Positions 20,602 to 31,690 of a DNA stretch of 64,000 nucleotides are shown here, one piece after another (position 1 is the stretch's first letter; each line of letters starts with the position of its first letter). The stretch is taken from assembly GCA_946811695.1 (NCBI GenBank), contig OX328124.1:32859648-32923647 (forward strand), in the 5' to 3' direction. The position numbers and the translations under genes are program-made. The DNA is from Gonocerus acuteangulatus (Eukaryota; Arthropoda; Insecta; Hemiptera; Coreidae). The notes beneath the pieces were generated by a model. The model was given only the letters and a program-made list of their open reading frames with translations. It did no database searches and was not told the origin of the DNA.

Positions 20602-20983
20602 AGCTATTTCCAATGCCAGAATGGAATACTGACGTCTAGGAACCTAAACCTTGACTTTTTTTAATAATGTTTTTTTCTACTAAAATAAAAGAAGTAATGT
20701 ATTTTTAAAGGAAATATTCAGATTTGTTTGAGCAATTCTTCATGTTACCTTCAATTACATTTCTATTATTCGAAAAAAAAAAGAATAAAATGTCATTTTT
20801 TCGATATTTTTTAAAATTTTAAACTAATAAATCAATGTATATTTTGTTCACACACGAATCAGTAGCGAATGCATTTGTATTAAAGTAAAGTTTATGTAGC
20901 CCTAAACATTAAGAAATAAATTAATCGACACGAAAGAATACAATATTAAAATGCAGGAATATTCCAATGTAATATGAAACTAC
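20602..20983. other. No recognised feature
   Basis: AT-rich, nothing supported. Confidence 0.4.
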
Positions 20984-21235
20984 ATTCATATGCTGGCAAT
21001 AAAAGCACATAACAGTCGAGAAGAAGTCGTCCTGTGCAGACTAAGGATAGGCCATTCCCGACTGACTCACTCTTACCTTATGACAGGACTGGACAGACCA
21101 ACATGTCAGTACTGTAATACAACACTTACCGTAAAACACATCCTGACAGACTGTAGACAAATACAAAATGATAATATCTCACAAAACATGTAAGAACTAC
21201 TTACAGATGACAGTCACTATATCTAATGTAATTCT
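20984..21235 (+). pseudogene. LINE relic: C-terminal Cys/His region (I/Jockey-like)
   Basis: The frame 20990-21193 encodes LCRLRIGHSRLTHSYLM, then PTCQYCNTTLTVKHILTDCR. R-x-x-x-G-H-x-x-L-x-x-(S/H)-Y-L followed by C-x-x-C-x(8)-H-x(4)-C is the characteristic end of the ORF2 product in RNase H-bearing non-LTR retrotransposons. A stop at 21191-21193 is followed, in another frame, by LLTDDSHY, matching LLTEGSPY of the better-preserved 31191-31439 copy, so a frameshift is present. Upstream ORF2 is missing. Confidence 0.8.
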
Positions 21236-21333
21236 CATAAACGAACTGATATGAAATATAAATAAAACTGATTGAGAATCTGAAGCCAACCTTTACAAGC
21301 AACAGACTATGTCCTCTTGTTCTATAATTTAAT

Positions 21334-21360
21334 AATATATATATATATATATATATATAT
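21334..21360. repeat. (TA)n microsatellite
   Basis: Short TA array. Confidence 0.9.
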
Positions 21361-22366
21361 TTTAAGTTGTGAGAAACTAAAACAAATAAAAGCATATAAT
21401 AAATAGTAATCCATAATTAATTTATTGACTCAAAGTTAGTATTTTATTTTAGTTTTACACCATATTGGTGATTCAACTTTTGCAATATTATTGTATTACA
21501 TTATAAGATTAGTTGCCAGTGAATGAGGTAATAATGTAGTCATGTCATCTTTGATACAATTATTTGTGTGTTCTTGGTTGTGTGTCAGGTCAATGATGCC
21601 GAATCAACATCACAAAGTGGCTTCGATTATCTTTTCTTTTTTTAAATATTATTGTATAAATGTGTGTCTATTAGGTATTTAATCACTTTATGAAAGTGAT
21701 GAAAATTAGTAATCATCAAAGTTAGCATATTTCAAGGATTTGAATACTGAATGGGAAATTTAATTTCATGCGCATGTAGTGCTTTTTGGGAATATCTTAT
21801 CAATTAAAGTACTCGAACTAGTCAATTCAGAAAATTGTTATACCTCCGACAATTAACAAATAAATAAATTGTTTGGGAAAACCACTTCATGTAATTTCCT
21901 CTAAGTTTATTCAATTATTCTTGTTATAAGAGTTAGGTAAATTTATAGGATGATACCTTTCTTAGAAAGGAAACTTTTTTTTAATGTGGAAAAATTTCTA
22001 GAAGCAATTCAAGAATTGTAGCTAATGGAGATTATTGGAATTTTACCAAATAAATCGTTTGGTGGTTTCCAATATTACTTTGATGAAATCTAAAACCACA
22101 AATCGTTATTTTATTTTAGACAAGGAAATAAGTAGCTGTTTAGAACCACAAGTCGTTATTTTATTTTAGACAAGGAAATAACTAGCTGTTTAGAACTGCA
22201 AACGTTCATTGTTTATGTATTTATTACATTTGAATCTCTAGTTTATTTTAATTATAAGTTGCTAGGTTTTATTAATTGTGCTTAATAGTTTTAGTTTTTT
22301 TTCCTGAATAGAAAAAGCATTTCAGTCGTCTATATTCTTTAATTGAGAATATTAATAGTAAAAAAA
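21361..22366. other. No recognised gene; one local tandem duplication
   Basis: ACCACAAATCGTTATTTTAT-type text occurs at about 22092-22137 and again at 22144-22196 (GACAAGGAAATAA..TAGCTGTTTAGAAC), an imperfect tandem duplication of ~52 bp. Otherwise AT-rich with no feature. Confidence 0.5.
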
Positions 22367-22532
22367 GTCTCCCCGAGGTCTAGTGGCTAACACCTTGGAT
22401 TCTCCGCCAGAAGGATGAATTTTGTTATATCAGGGCCCGTGAAAGGAGTTTCCTGCTCCACGGTGGATGTATAGAAAGGGCCGGCGCTGATGGCTTTGAT
22501 GCAGAAGCCCCATAAAAAATAAAATAAAATAA

Positions 22533-22540
<8 letters not shown>
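22367..22540 (+). mobile_element. Diverged tRNA-derived SINE subfamily copy
   Basis: Starts GTCTCCCCGAGGTCTAGTGG with a recognisable box A, but box B and the adjoining ~20 nt are deleted. The body has GGGCCCGTGAAAGGAG, and the 3' module is CCGGCGCTGATGG to AGAAGCCCCAT, so the hairpin stem is weakened. The tail is A-rich with AAAT/AAT repeats. Older or different subfamily from the copy at 54641. Confidence 0.75.

Positions 22541-22588
<48 letters not shown>
22541..22588. repeat. (TA)n microsatellite
   Basis: TA array directly following the SINE's A-rich tail, a common origin for such arrays. Confidence 0.95.
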
Positions 22589-22594
<6 letters not shown>

Positions 22595-23059
22595 TTAAAT
22601 AACGTTTTTTTTTCTTCAAACGAAACATCTTCTGGTTCTTCTTAGGAGTTAAGAGTAACTCCAGTCATGATGTGATCAATGTAGCAGAAGGATCTTTTTA
22701 CTTTTTACAGATTGACTGTAAATTATGATTTAGCTGATAAAGTGGAGTCCATAAGTCTCGAAACTATCAAAGTAATTAGGACGCACCGGTTATAGGTTTA
22801 TTTTTAAATATTCACCTATATTTGTTTATTATATTCATCATCCAATTTGTTTTCGGCCATTTCCAAATTAATGAATAAAAACCCGTGTTACCTGCTCTCA
22901 AAACACTAAGGTACAGGTTGAAGGCTGCCTCCCAGGCTAAAAAAGGAGCACAATAAAACTTCTACTCAATGAGTGAATATGAGGAACATATCGTAAGATA
23001 TAAGTATGTAAATGCCTACCTCAAGACTCTCAATCATTCAATTCATGAAGTGAATATTT
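22589..23059. other. No recognised feature
   Basis: No supported gene. Confidence 0.4.
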
Positions 23060-23655
23060 TAGCATAAATATGCATTAGCGATGAGTAAACTGAAAAAAAA
23101 AAAGTGTCGGCTGACGTCCGCGCATAAACGGTGGCCATGTAAGAAACCGTAGCGTTCGCGCGTGCGCGGAGGTCATGTAAGTACCAGTGGACTTCGCGCA
23201 TGCGCGGTGGCAATGTACGAAACCGCTGGCGTTCACGCATGCGCGGTGGTCATGTACGAACGTAAATATGCACCAGCGATGACTAAACTGATAAAAAATG
23301 TTACAAATAAGTGTCCGCTGGCGTTCACGCATGCGCGGTGGGCATGTAAGAAACAGCTGGCGTTCGAGCATGCGCGGTTGTCAAGTACGAACATAAATAC
23401 GCTTTAACGACGACTAAACTGAAAAAACATATACAAAAACGTTTCCGCTGGTGTACGCGCATGGGCGGTGGCTATGTAGGAAACCATGGCGTTCGATCAA
23501 GCGAGGTGGCCATATATGAAACCGCTGGTGTTTGCGAACATAAATATGCTTTAGCGATGGCTAAGCTGAAAACAAAACGTTACAAAAAAAACTTACAAAA
23601 AAGTGTCCGCTGGCGTTCGCGCATGCACGGTGGCCATGTACGAGAAAGAAGACTG
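23060..23655 (+). repeat. GC-rich tandem repeat with CGCATGCGCG palindromes
   Basis: Repeating text built from TCCGCTGGCGTTCACGCATG, GCGCGGTGGCCATGTACGAA and AATATGCTTTAGCGATGACT, with AAAACGTTACAAA spacers. The larger unit is ~120-150 bp and holds two or three ~40-bp CGCATGCGCGGTGG subunits. Eight diverged subunits are readable. The array is strikingly GC-rich against its surroundings. A single inverted copy lies at 56690-56772. The palindrome resembles the NRF-1 transcription factor site (TGCGCATGCGCA), though that may be coincidental. The overlapping open frames mirror the repeat and are not credible genes. Confidence 0.8.
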
Positions 23656-24189
23656 TCTGTTATAGAGTAAATTTTGTTTTTTAGTAATTACCTGGATTCG
23701 CCGATATTCGATTTTTCACAATTCTGGGATAAACATTATATTATTGGTTTGTCGGATGGAGCTAAAGCATATTTGCTTTAAAGAATTTGAACAGAGGGCT
23801 CTAAACGAATTATTTTTTTCCGTCTAATATCATTATGTCCAATTTGGTATGAAATTAAACATATGATAACATATGAGATTGAATAACAAGAGGTAAGATT
23901 AAGTATTTGAATATTTGAAATAAAAAAAAACAACTTTATTTTACGCTATCCTAGATAGATTGATTCTTTAAAAGATCGGACCTCGGAGATCTATTCACAA
24001 GTAGATCGCCCCTTGGAGATCGATGATTTAAAAATATCAGCCCATGGAGTTCATTTAAAAAATCGATATATCGTGTTAAAAAGACCGATTCAGTTTGCTC
24101 ATCCCAAACATACAGTATACAACTATCCTAGAAGGCAAGCTATGAAGGTACTAAGAAACACCAATAGAATTAGCTGTAAATACTCTTGA
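23656..24189. other. No recognised gene
   Basis: AT-rich. 23940-24090 contains several GATCG(A/G)-type words (AAAAGATCGG, GGAGATCTATTC, GGAGATCGATG), a short degenerate tandem pattern that recurs near 57400. Confidence 0.4.
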
Positions 24190-24790
24190 AGGGGAAACAC
24201 CACAAATAAATAAATTAAAAAAAAAAAACACTTTATTAAAATTAATGGGATTGGTATGCAACACAGCGGACAATCAATCCATGGATAACAGGTTTCATCA
24301 GTTTTCGTCATTTTATAGAGTGGGTTACGTCTGGGGATTTGAAAATTGTTCACATTCCTTTGGTACTGTCCTGTATGGTGATGATCTCAATCTTTTTTCA
24401 TCTTAATTGTTTAGCCGTAAATATGGTGGTGAATTATTCCTAGGGAGTCCACTAATATTGGTTCGGCTAATAGTGGTAGGCTATTTACATCCAGGCCGAG
24501 TTTCTGAAAGAAATCGCTGGTTTCCTTAGGTATGATTCCTCGAGCTCCAAACCATAGCCCTTTCTCGTTAATCGATTTTCTTTTTTTCAAGATCAATTTC
24601 ATTTGCTTGCTCGCTTTTATTTGTTTCAAACCTCACAGTGGGGTCAATGATATAAGCGAGTTCGTTTTCTGTTTTAAATGTGACAATATCCGCATACCTG
24701 GAGTATCCTTCATCGTCTATACAGTGTACCTCTTCGAAGCAGCGGTAGTTCTTTTCCTCTAGAAGTTGAATTAATCTGTGCTTGACGTTA
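24190..24790 (-). pseudogene. LINE relic with R2-type (PD-D/E-XK) endonuclease end
   Basis: The minus strand from 24790 encodes HRLIQLLEEKNYRCFEEVH, then GYSRYADIVTF and AYIIDPTVRFETN, then EIDLEKKKI. The R-x-A-D-I-V plus I-I-D-P-T-(V/I)-R pattern is the restriction-like endonuclease core found at the C-terminus of R2/R4/NeSL-type non-LTR retrotransposons. After a frame change near 24580 the sequence reads KGLWFGARGIIPKETSDFF and SLGIIHHHIYG, the usual C-terminal tail of these proteins, with stop at 24411. A deletion removes part between the two blocks. The 3' UTR ends in A/T-rich text near 24190-24235. Reverse transcriptase is absent, so the copy is 5'-truncated and dead. Confidence 0.75.
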
Positions 24791-25206
24791 CGGTGGCGAC
24801 GAATTTAGTTTTAAGGCATTTACCCACTAGGAACCCGATAGCACGCATATATCATAAATGTACTTGTTTGCTTTATATGTACATTGGAAAGAATGTTATG
24901 TAATTCCATATTGCCTCAATCTTACATCACTTGGTGCCAATAGTGGCCCGAATAATAAGCCTTTATTACAATTAGCCGAAATAATGACTAGGATCGACCT
25001 TGTGGCATACTTATAAAGATATTTCATCTCTAGAGTCAAGCTCTGATAATTTCCCATGTTCTTGGTTATGTGATTCACGGATAATGTCGTAATTCCGTAC
25101 TTAGATTTCGACTACATCGTTCGTTAGGTTATGTCGTCGTTAACGAAAATATCTATTTGATTCTCAAATCTCAAAAATGCTCCCAAATTTTTAATGATTT
25201 TTATAA
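24791..25206. other. No recognised feature
   Basis: No supported gene. Confidence 0.35.
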
Positions 25207-25400
25207 AATAAGCAGAAGGTCAAATGATAAAATAATAACACTTTTACATACTAGCCATTTTTCTTTAAATTGACCTCCCGGTTTTACATCCATTTTAATA
25301 CATCTGCAGGGGCAAGAAGGCTAGTAAAATATGTATACAGCCTAAGTAAAGGAAGGCGAACCTTCTTCTATAAGGGCCACGTCCAAACCGAGTTCATCTA
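25207..25400 (-). mobile_element. Diverged copy of the 15.1-kb palindrome arm
   Basis: Matches the left arm of 15128-15376 in order: AGAAGGTCAAATGATAAAA, TTTTACATCCATTTTAATAC, CTGCAGGGGCAAGAAGG, ACAGCCTAAG, CCTTCTTCTATAAGGGCC, ACGTCCA. On the minus strand it would carry a ribozyme-like unit, but the core is destroyed. Confidence 0.55.
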
Positions 25401-26698
25401 TATAGTTATTATTTTGGCAGAGCCACAATCAACAGTGGATCAGATGGCAGAAAAGACGGAGTCATTAATTTCAACCCCTCTTGCGAATAGTGAATGTCAA
25501 CAAAGCGTTTTCTTATCATGATAATGCAAGACCACTTACGGATCGAACAACTCTAAAAACTATTTTAAATTAATTTTTTTTTGTAATTTATTTGCAGGGC
25601 CCGATGGCCGTGAGTGTTAAGGTGTGAGCACTTTACATTTCCTGCCTAAGGTTAAGGGCGGTGGCTTTTCTTTAGAAAAAAAGAAAAGGTACCAGCTCTA
25701 TCCTGGCTAAAACTGGGTGGTAACCTATAGATAACCTGTCCTAAAATTCCTAGATAATGATTATGGATGTTAAAATTTAAATATTTTTTTTGCAAAGCTT
25801 TTTCCGCATCCTGCTTACTCCCTATGGACATTGCTCTAAGAGGATGTTAGTTTTATTCATGCCTAATAAAATTGTTTTCTGATGAAAAAGTTAAATTTTA
25901 AACAGTATTTAATAAATGATTTTTTAAATTAGTTTACATCAAAACCAGAGCCCTTTGCGGGTCCTCGCAAATAAATAAAAAAGGCTATACCTACAAGACG
26001 GCAAGAAATTATAGATAGCGATGAAAAATATCTCATTGATTAAAATTTTTTATTTAAATTACTTAAAAAACTTTCTAAAAATGTGCCCTAAATAAAATAT
26101 GAAGTAGGACAAAATGACTTCGCATTACTTTTTTATATGTCCATGGTGTTTCTAATCACACCCTTGTCTTGGAGCCCTAAACATCTTGAGCAATTTACTT
26201 GTATGTGGTAAAAGTAAAGAAATACGGTTTTTTTTTAGTTTTGTACTTATTATAGAATTTTTGGGGGAAAATGTAAAAAAAATATTTACAAATTTTTAGC
26301 TCGAATGGTTTCCAAAATATCTAGTTAAATTTATTAGATTTCTGGCCTTCTTAAGTAAAAATTTATTTGTAAATTTTTTATATTAAAGTTTTTTTGAGTT
26401 TATGATACATTACATTTATTTTATTGGTAAAATTTGAATTTAAATGTATTTATAGGGCTTCATACTTTTTCCAAGGGAGGGCTCTAAAAAAAAAACAAAA
26501 AACATTTTTTGCAAAGAAACAAATAATTGTAAAAAACGTTTATCACCATATTGTTTTTAGTGAAAGAATTTCTCACAAATGAGTTTTTTCTTTAATTTTT
26601 CTAGATTTTAACGACAGAAATATAAATAAAAGAAGGAAAAAAGAGGCTCCAAAAGGCTCCCCCCCCTTGGGTATCCAAGAGTTAATCTTCTCAACACA
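25401..26698. other. No recognised feature
   Basis: About 1.3 kb with no supported gene. Contains T- and A-runs only. Confidence 0.4.
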
Positions 26699-27579
26699 TC
26701 ATTATTTATAGCTTCGAGAAGAGTTTTAAATTCTATCTGTAAGCAAACATTTGTCTGTAAATGAGATAGAATTAAGAGCTGGTGATTCAACAACAGGTGT
26801 TACGGTAACTGTTAGTGATGAGCCAGTAGTGTATTAACCTATTGCTAATGTATCTCTTAGTGATCGGGAACGGTGTAGGTTTCATCAATATCCATGAAAA
26901 TCTATCAAATCCGATGATATAAGCCCGTGGAATGCAACAGTATGACGAAATTGAAATAGCAGTTTAAGCAAAATTACAAGAGCAATGTAGATTATGGCTA
27001 CGAAACCCAGTCACACACAAAATGATTGTGATTCCACGGTGGAGTGAAAGGATCCAATAGGATGTCTGTAATCTCTTGACAAAAAATTGGTTGGGTAATG
27101 GGTACTCTTACAAATTGGGATAAGAAAACAAAATTGTGATCCGATATTCCATATATAAGAAGTACTGAATGTTTTGATCTTCTTAGTGTTTTGAAACATA
27201 AGCTTCACTAATAAATAACAAAAGTAGTTAAAATTGGACCAGATTTGGAAGAATCTAGGTTAAAAATGTTGGTGGCTTTCTGCAGAATCCTTAAAAAATT
27301 GCCTAAAAAATAATAAAACACTCAAGGAATCGTTGAAATTAATCATCACCAAATTATCGCCTCAGTTTTCCTTCTATTTTTGATGTCTCACAGTCATTAT
27401 TTAAAGCTCCGAGAAGAGTTTTAAATTCTATCTGTAAGCAAACATTTGTCTGTAAATGAGATAGAATTAAGAGCTGGTGATTCAACAACAGGTGTTACGA
27501 TAACTGTTAGTGATGAGCCAATAGTGTATTAACCTATTGCTAATGTATCTCTCAGTGATCGGGAACAGTGTAGGTTTCA
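26699..27579. mobile_element. Unit with 186-bp flanking direct repeats (TRIM-like?)
   Basis: 26699-26884 and 27394-27579 are direct repeats of identical length (186 bp), about 96% identical by eye, from TCATTATTTA to GTGTAGGTTTCA. They flank a ~510-bp internal region (26885-27393) that recurs at 29483-30664 without these flanks. LTR-like repeats around a short non-coding core resemble a terminal-repeat retrotransposon in miniature, but the repeats lack TG..CA ends and no primer-binding site or target duplication was recognised. A duplication event around an inserted repeat is the alternative. Confidence 0.5.
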
Positions 27580-27809
27580 CTTTCTGTTCTTCTCATTGTC
27601 TCTACTCACAATGAACATTGAATGAATAGTAAATATATCATCTGATTCAAGTTCTACTTCCTCTACGAATGCCTGAATGAATAGTTCGGAATATTATCTA
27701 CCGTGAATAACAATTAGACGACTTCACAATAAATAGCGCTGTCAGTGATATCATTTTCGAATCTACTTTTTAGAAAATTGCTCTGCTGGGATTTGATCCC
27801 TTTTATATA

Positions 27810-27865
<56 letters not shown>

Positions 27866-28137
27866 TATTTATTTCCCTTCTTTTTGTAAAGGTCTTAGAT
27901 GTCAACAAAAGTGTTTTCAAAATTTTTTTATTTGTCTACGCGTTTGTGGCACTTGGCCCCTTTTTAAAAGTAACTTTTCTCATACGTAGTAAAAGTCTCA
28001 TAAATAAATAGGTGAAAAACTAACAAAAAAGGAAATATTTGCCATGGCAGGTGAATGTTGATGTAAAAAAACTTTTATCCTAATTTTTGTTAGTAATTGA
28101 CTAATTTATTTAGAAGGCTCTTAATATTTATAAGAAA
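27580..28137. other. (TA)n at 27806-27861 and an unidentified repeat
   Basis: A TA array at 27806-27861 is followed by CTTCTTTTTGTAAAGGTCTT and neighbouring text that recurs in diverged form at 28965-29050 (CTTTTTGCAAAGGATTTATG, then TTTGTGGCA). A dispersed repeat is likely; class unknown. Confidence 0.55.
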
Positions 28138-28790
28138 CTAGCTGAATGCCCATGCTTCGTCAAGGCAGATAACTAGTTATTTTACTGCTTTAAATAATGT
28201 ATCATCAAAATTAACGGCCTATATAGGTTTTTGCAATTTATTATAGCACGGTTCCCGTCATACTATATGTTATTCATCAATTGATAAAGAATCAAAGTAT
28301 AATGTTTCTTGACATTGGGGAGCTCCGGACTAGTGTCAGGAAACAGATAACCCGTTATCTGTAGGGTACCAGTAACAGGAACTTAACCAGTACGTAAAGG
28401 TTAAAATTTGTTGTCAATAATAAATGAACGTTAAAATTTAGGAATTTATGTTTCCAAGATGTCATTTGGAAACACCAATTATCTACCATCATAGTTGAAA
28501 TGAACCGCAAATAAAAATAATATTGAAATAGATACAGTACAAACAGCTGACCTGTTATCGTCCTGGCAACGCGTGCTGCCTAGGCTTGCCTGCTCTAACC
28601 AAGTACAAATTCAAAGCCCTCAAAGAATACTTAAAACTTTGAATATCAAAAAATCCTTTCTTAGCGAGTGTTTACGCTCTATAGGGAGTGTCCATGCAAA
28701 ATTTCAACATTTTCTGTCGAGTGGTTTGGGCTAGGCGATGATAAGTCAGTGAGCGAGTGAGTGATATTTGACAAATAAATAGCAGAAGTG
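28138..28790 (+). mobile_element. ACTAGCTG-type repeat, diverged
   Basis: Begins ACTAGCTGAATGCCCATGCTTCG, the same opening style as 13457, and has the characteristic GTCCATGCAAAATTTCAACA then GTGAGCGAGTGAGTGATATT near its end. No coding sequence. Confidence 0.5.
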
Positions 28791-29482
28791 TCTTGTGAAG
28801 AGTGGCCATGAGCCCAAAAGGCTTCGACAAATACAAAATTGATATAAAAATATGTTTAAAACAATGTTATGAAGGCTTTTAAAAAAAGAAGAGGGAGAAA
28901 ATATATAAAGGAGGTCAATTTAAGAAAATATTTATATATATTATCCTAAATTGGCCTCTTCTCTTTTTTTCTTTTTGCAAAGGATTTATGGGTCAAAAGT
29001 TTGTTTACATTTGTTTTTGTGGCATCCTTTACTCGTTACTTTTTTAGCACTTTAGCAACTTTTTAAAAGAAAAAGATTAATTATTTTTGAAATTAACTTT
29101 TAAAAAACCATTACATTTTTATATATCTTAAGTAATTATTCAAGAAAATAATTTAATTTAATATGCTTTGTTTCAAGTTTAACACATCGACACATCAATT
29201 AGTATCTTAAATCAAACGTCCACAATCTATTAAAAAAACAAATTATACTTTTAAATAAAAATCACTAGTCATGGTTGGTCGATTACAGAAGAGAATGAGT
29301 CCATTGCGAGTATATGGCACAACAAACAGTATTAGAAGCGTATTTCCTGAAATTATTTAATTAGAACCTAGTTGTCATGTAGGGTATATCTATTTTTACT
29401 TCTTAATTACGTATCAATCATTGTAATAAGGTTGTGGTTAGATGCGAGCGTTAATATTGTTACCAATATCCATGACCAACTA
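28791..29482. other. No recognised gene
   Basis: AT-rich; holds the second copy of the 27865-27960 repeat at about 28960-29050. Nothing else supported. Confidence 0.4.
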
Positions 29483-30664
29483 CCAAAAACGGTGATATAA
29501 GCCCGTGGAATGCAACAGTATGACGAAATTGAAATAGCAGTTTAAGCAAAATTACAAGAGCAATGTAGATTATGGCTACGAAACCCAGTCACCCACAAAA
29601 TGATTGTGATTCCACGGTGGAGTGAAAGGATCCAATAGGATGTCTGTAATCTCTTGACCAAAAATTGGTTGGGTAATGGGTCCTCTTACAGAATAGGATA
29701 AGAAAACAAAAATGTGGTCGGTTGTCCTAAATATAAAAAGTACTGGATGTTTTGATCTTCTAAGGGTTTTGAAGCATTCCTTCTCTATTAAATGTAAATT
29801 CTTTTAGGGCAGATCACCATTGCTGTGCAGCTCTTAAAGCAAAATAAATAAATATATTTTCTATTAAATTACAAAACAAGTTAAAATTGGACCTCATTTG
29901 GAAGAATCAAGGTTAACAATGTTGATGGCTGTATGAACAATGCTTGAAAAGTTGTTTAAAAGTAACATAGCTACACAAACCCAAAAAAAGTTCAGACTCA
30001 GAGAGTAGGCCCTGTTTTTGGAATTGCTGAGTCAGAATCCGAGGTCAGAAAAACCGCAACACTTTTTTTTAAAGCATAACCCCCAAAACTAATAATTTAG
30101 GATATATTACCCTATAATCTTTTTATCCAAATTGTTAACTAAAAGCAACGACTGTTTCCTAAAAATAAAAACTTAATTAATTGCTGCATTGCTGGAATCA
30201 AACGTCGGGAGATTTTTTAAGGGATTTACTATTTTGGGATTTTAAGGATTGCATCGGTTCAAGAACCACCTCCGATGACCTTGAGTAAATTTTCGTGTAT
30301 GAGCTTAAAGATTCTTTCTATCTGAAATCATATTAAATACTTAAATGTAAGTAAAAACGCAAAATTTTGTGACATTCATTTATTTAAAGGGCTGTAACTT
30401 GGCTCCAAATGGACCAATCCAGTTCTTTGAGGTCTCAAAAAATTCTTATTTTTGAGCACTGAAAAGGTTAGTGTAAAATATCCTAAATTACGAGTTTTGA
30501 GGGGTTAACCTTAAACAAAATGTACTGGGGGTTTTCTGTCCCAGATTCAGATTCAGCGACAAAAAACATTTTTTTTTGTGTGTGTGTGGGTTTATAATTA
30601 AACACGTTGACATTAATTATCACCAAATTATCGCCTCAGTTGTCCCTCTAGTTATGATGTCTCC
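29483..30664. mobile_element. Second copy of the 26885-27393 repeat, interrupted
   Basis: 29483-29935 matches 26890-27280 closely (GATATAAGCCCGTGGAATGC, GATTGTGATTCCACGGTGG, AAAATTGGTTGGGTAATGGG). 30608-30664 matches 27335-27390 (TTATCGCCTCAGTT, GATGTCTC). Between them is a foldback insertion (29971-30594). The 186-bp direct repeats of the first locus are absent here. Confidence 0.75.
29971..30594. mobile_element. Foldback MITE inserted in the 29.5-kb repeat
   Basis: The two ends are imperfect inverted copies for over 100 bp each: ACACAAACCCAAAAAAA, GCTGAGTCAGAATCCGAGG, GGTCAGAAAAACC, ACCCCCAAAACTAATAATTT and TTTAGGATAT on the left (29973-30110), with inverted partners on the right (30465-30590). 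A non-coding centre separates them. Its absence from the 26.9-kb copy confirms it as an insertion. Confidence 0.65.
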
Positions 30665-31125
30665 TGTACATGAGTATCCATTACATTATAATCATCAATT
30701 AATTAATCTTTACCCCTTACTTCAGTAGTTACTGAGATCTTCAGAATTAGGTTTGTTTTCGTTAACTGTCCAATTGTTCACTGAATTATACTTGTTATCT
30801 GGTATATTATTTTAATAAATTAAAATTAGTTAGCCCTCCCTAAAATTATGGTGACTTTCTTACGTAATTATCACTTCAATCGATTCATCAAACAATGAGA
30901 GACAAAACTGACAACATGTTCACAAACACTAAACCTTCAGAACCCGAAAACAAGAAGAATAATTTATCAAGTTTTTGGTTTTGGAAAGAAGATTCTGAGT
31001 GACCATGTATGGAATGTAAATCTATCCTCAAGAAGTAACAGCATAAAGACGTACACATTTGTTCTATGAAACACACACACACACAACATTTTTTTTATTA
31101 TATTACACCTCAATATTGATTTATT
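30665..31125. other. No recognised feature
   Basis: No supported gene; a short (CA)n run at 31072-31084. Confidence 0.4.
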
Positions 31126-31190
31126 CAGCTCACTCTACATGTTTCATGCCTCAATAACACCTCTTCTAGGCACTACTAGAATTCTGCCAT
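31126..31190 (-). mobile_element. Hammerhead-like relic beside a LINE end
   Basis: The minus strand reads CCTAGAAGAGGTGTTATTG then GAGGCATGAAACATGTAGAG, aligning with CTGAAGA..GTGAAACATGTAGGG at 15459. The core is one substitution plus a shift away from consensus, so it is probably inactive. It directly precedes the LINE fragment on the plus strand. Confidence 0.45.
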
Positions 31191-31439
31191 TGGCAGTGCT
31201 TAGTTCTTCGGATAGGACACACCCTACTTACCCATTCCTACTTACTAGACAGAAAAGAAATACCCACTTGTCGAATATGCAACAGAACACTAACCGTCAA
31301 ACATATACTAACTGACTGTAGACAGCGTAGCAAACTAACCATTCCTTACGACTTACATGACTTACTGACGGAAGGTAGCCCGTACACACAAACAGTACTA
31401 ACACATTTAAAGCATGAAAACATCTATTCAAAAATATAA
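31191..31439 (+). pseudogene. LINE 3' end: C-terminal Cys/His region (I/Jockey-like)
   Basis: An open frame of 82 codons ends in TAA at 31437-31439. It contains LRIGHTLLTHSYLL, PTCRICNRTLTVKHILTDCR, LTIPYDLHDLLTEG and HLKHENIYSKI. The C-x-x-C-x(8)-H-x(4)-C motif and flanking blocks match 20984-21235, so both come from one LINE family; this copy is better preserved and shows the natural C-terminus. It is 5'-truncated just after the preceding hammerhead-like relic, with no reverse transcriptase here. Confidence 0.85.
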
Positions 31440-31690
31440 CGTACGTTTTAGGCAAATATTTTTATTTCCTTTTTATTTTTATTCTATATAATGCTTTTGA
31501 TTAATAATTTTTGTTAGTTTACATATTTTTAGGACAACGATCGTTTTTTTTTTTTTTTTTTTGTTTTTTTTTTAAGGACAACTGGCCATTCGTAGATTTG
31601 ACCAACACTAACAGCCTTTGATTCTGTCGTTTTAATGAGCTCGTCGCCTCCGTTGCGATACTCACAATAAATAAATAAATAACCAGACCA
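31440..31690 (+). repeat. LINE 3' UTR ending in (AATA)n
   Basis: Follows the LINE stop codon: T-rich text, a T-run at 31543-31574, then GGACAACTGGCCATTCG to GTTGCGATACTCAC and an ACAATAAATAAATAAATAA end. A tetranucleotide terminal array is typical of several non-LTR families. Confidence 0.6.

Noticed and set aside
23075..23407. Open frames of 81-98 codons in the GC-rich tandem repeat
   Set aside because: They occur on both strands and follow the repeat unit; no homology and variable unit length.
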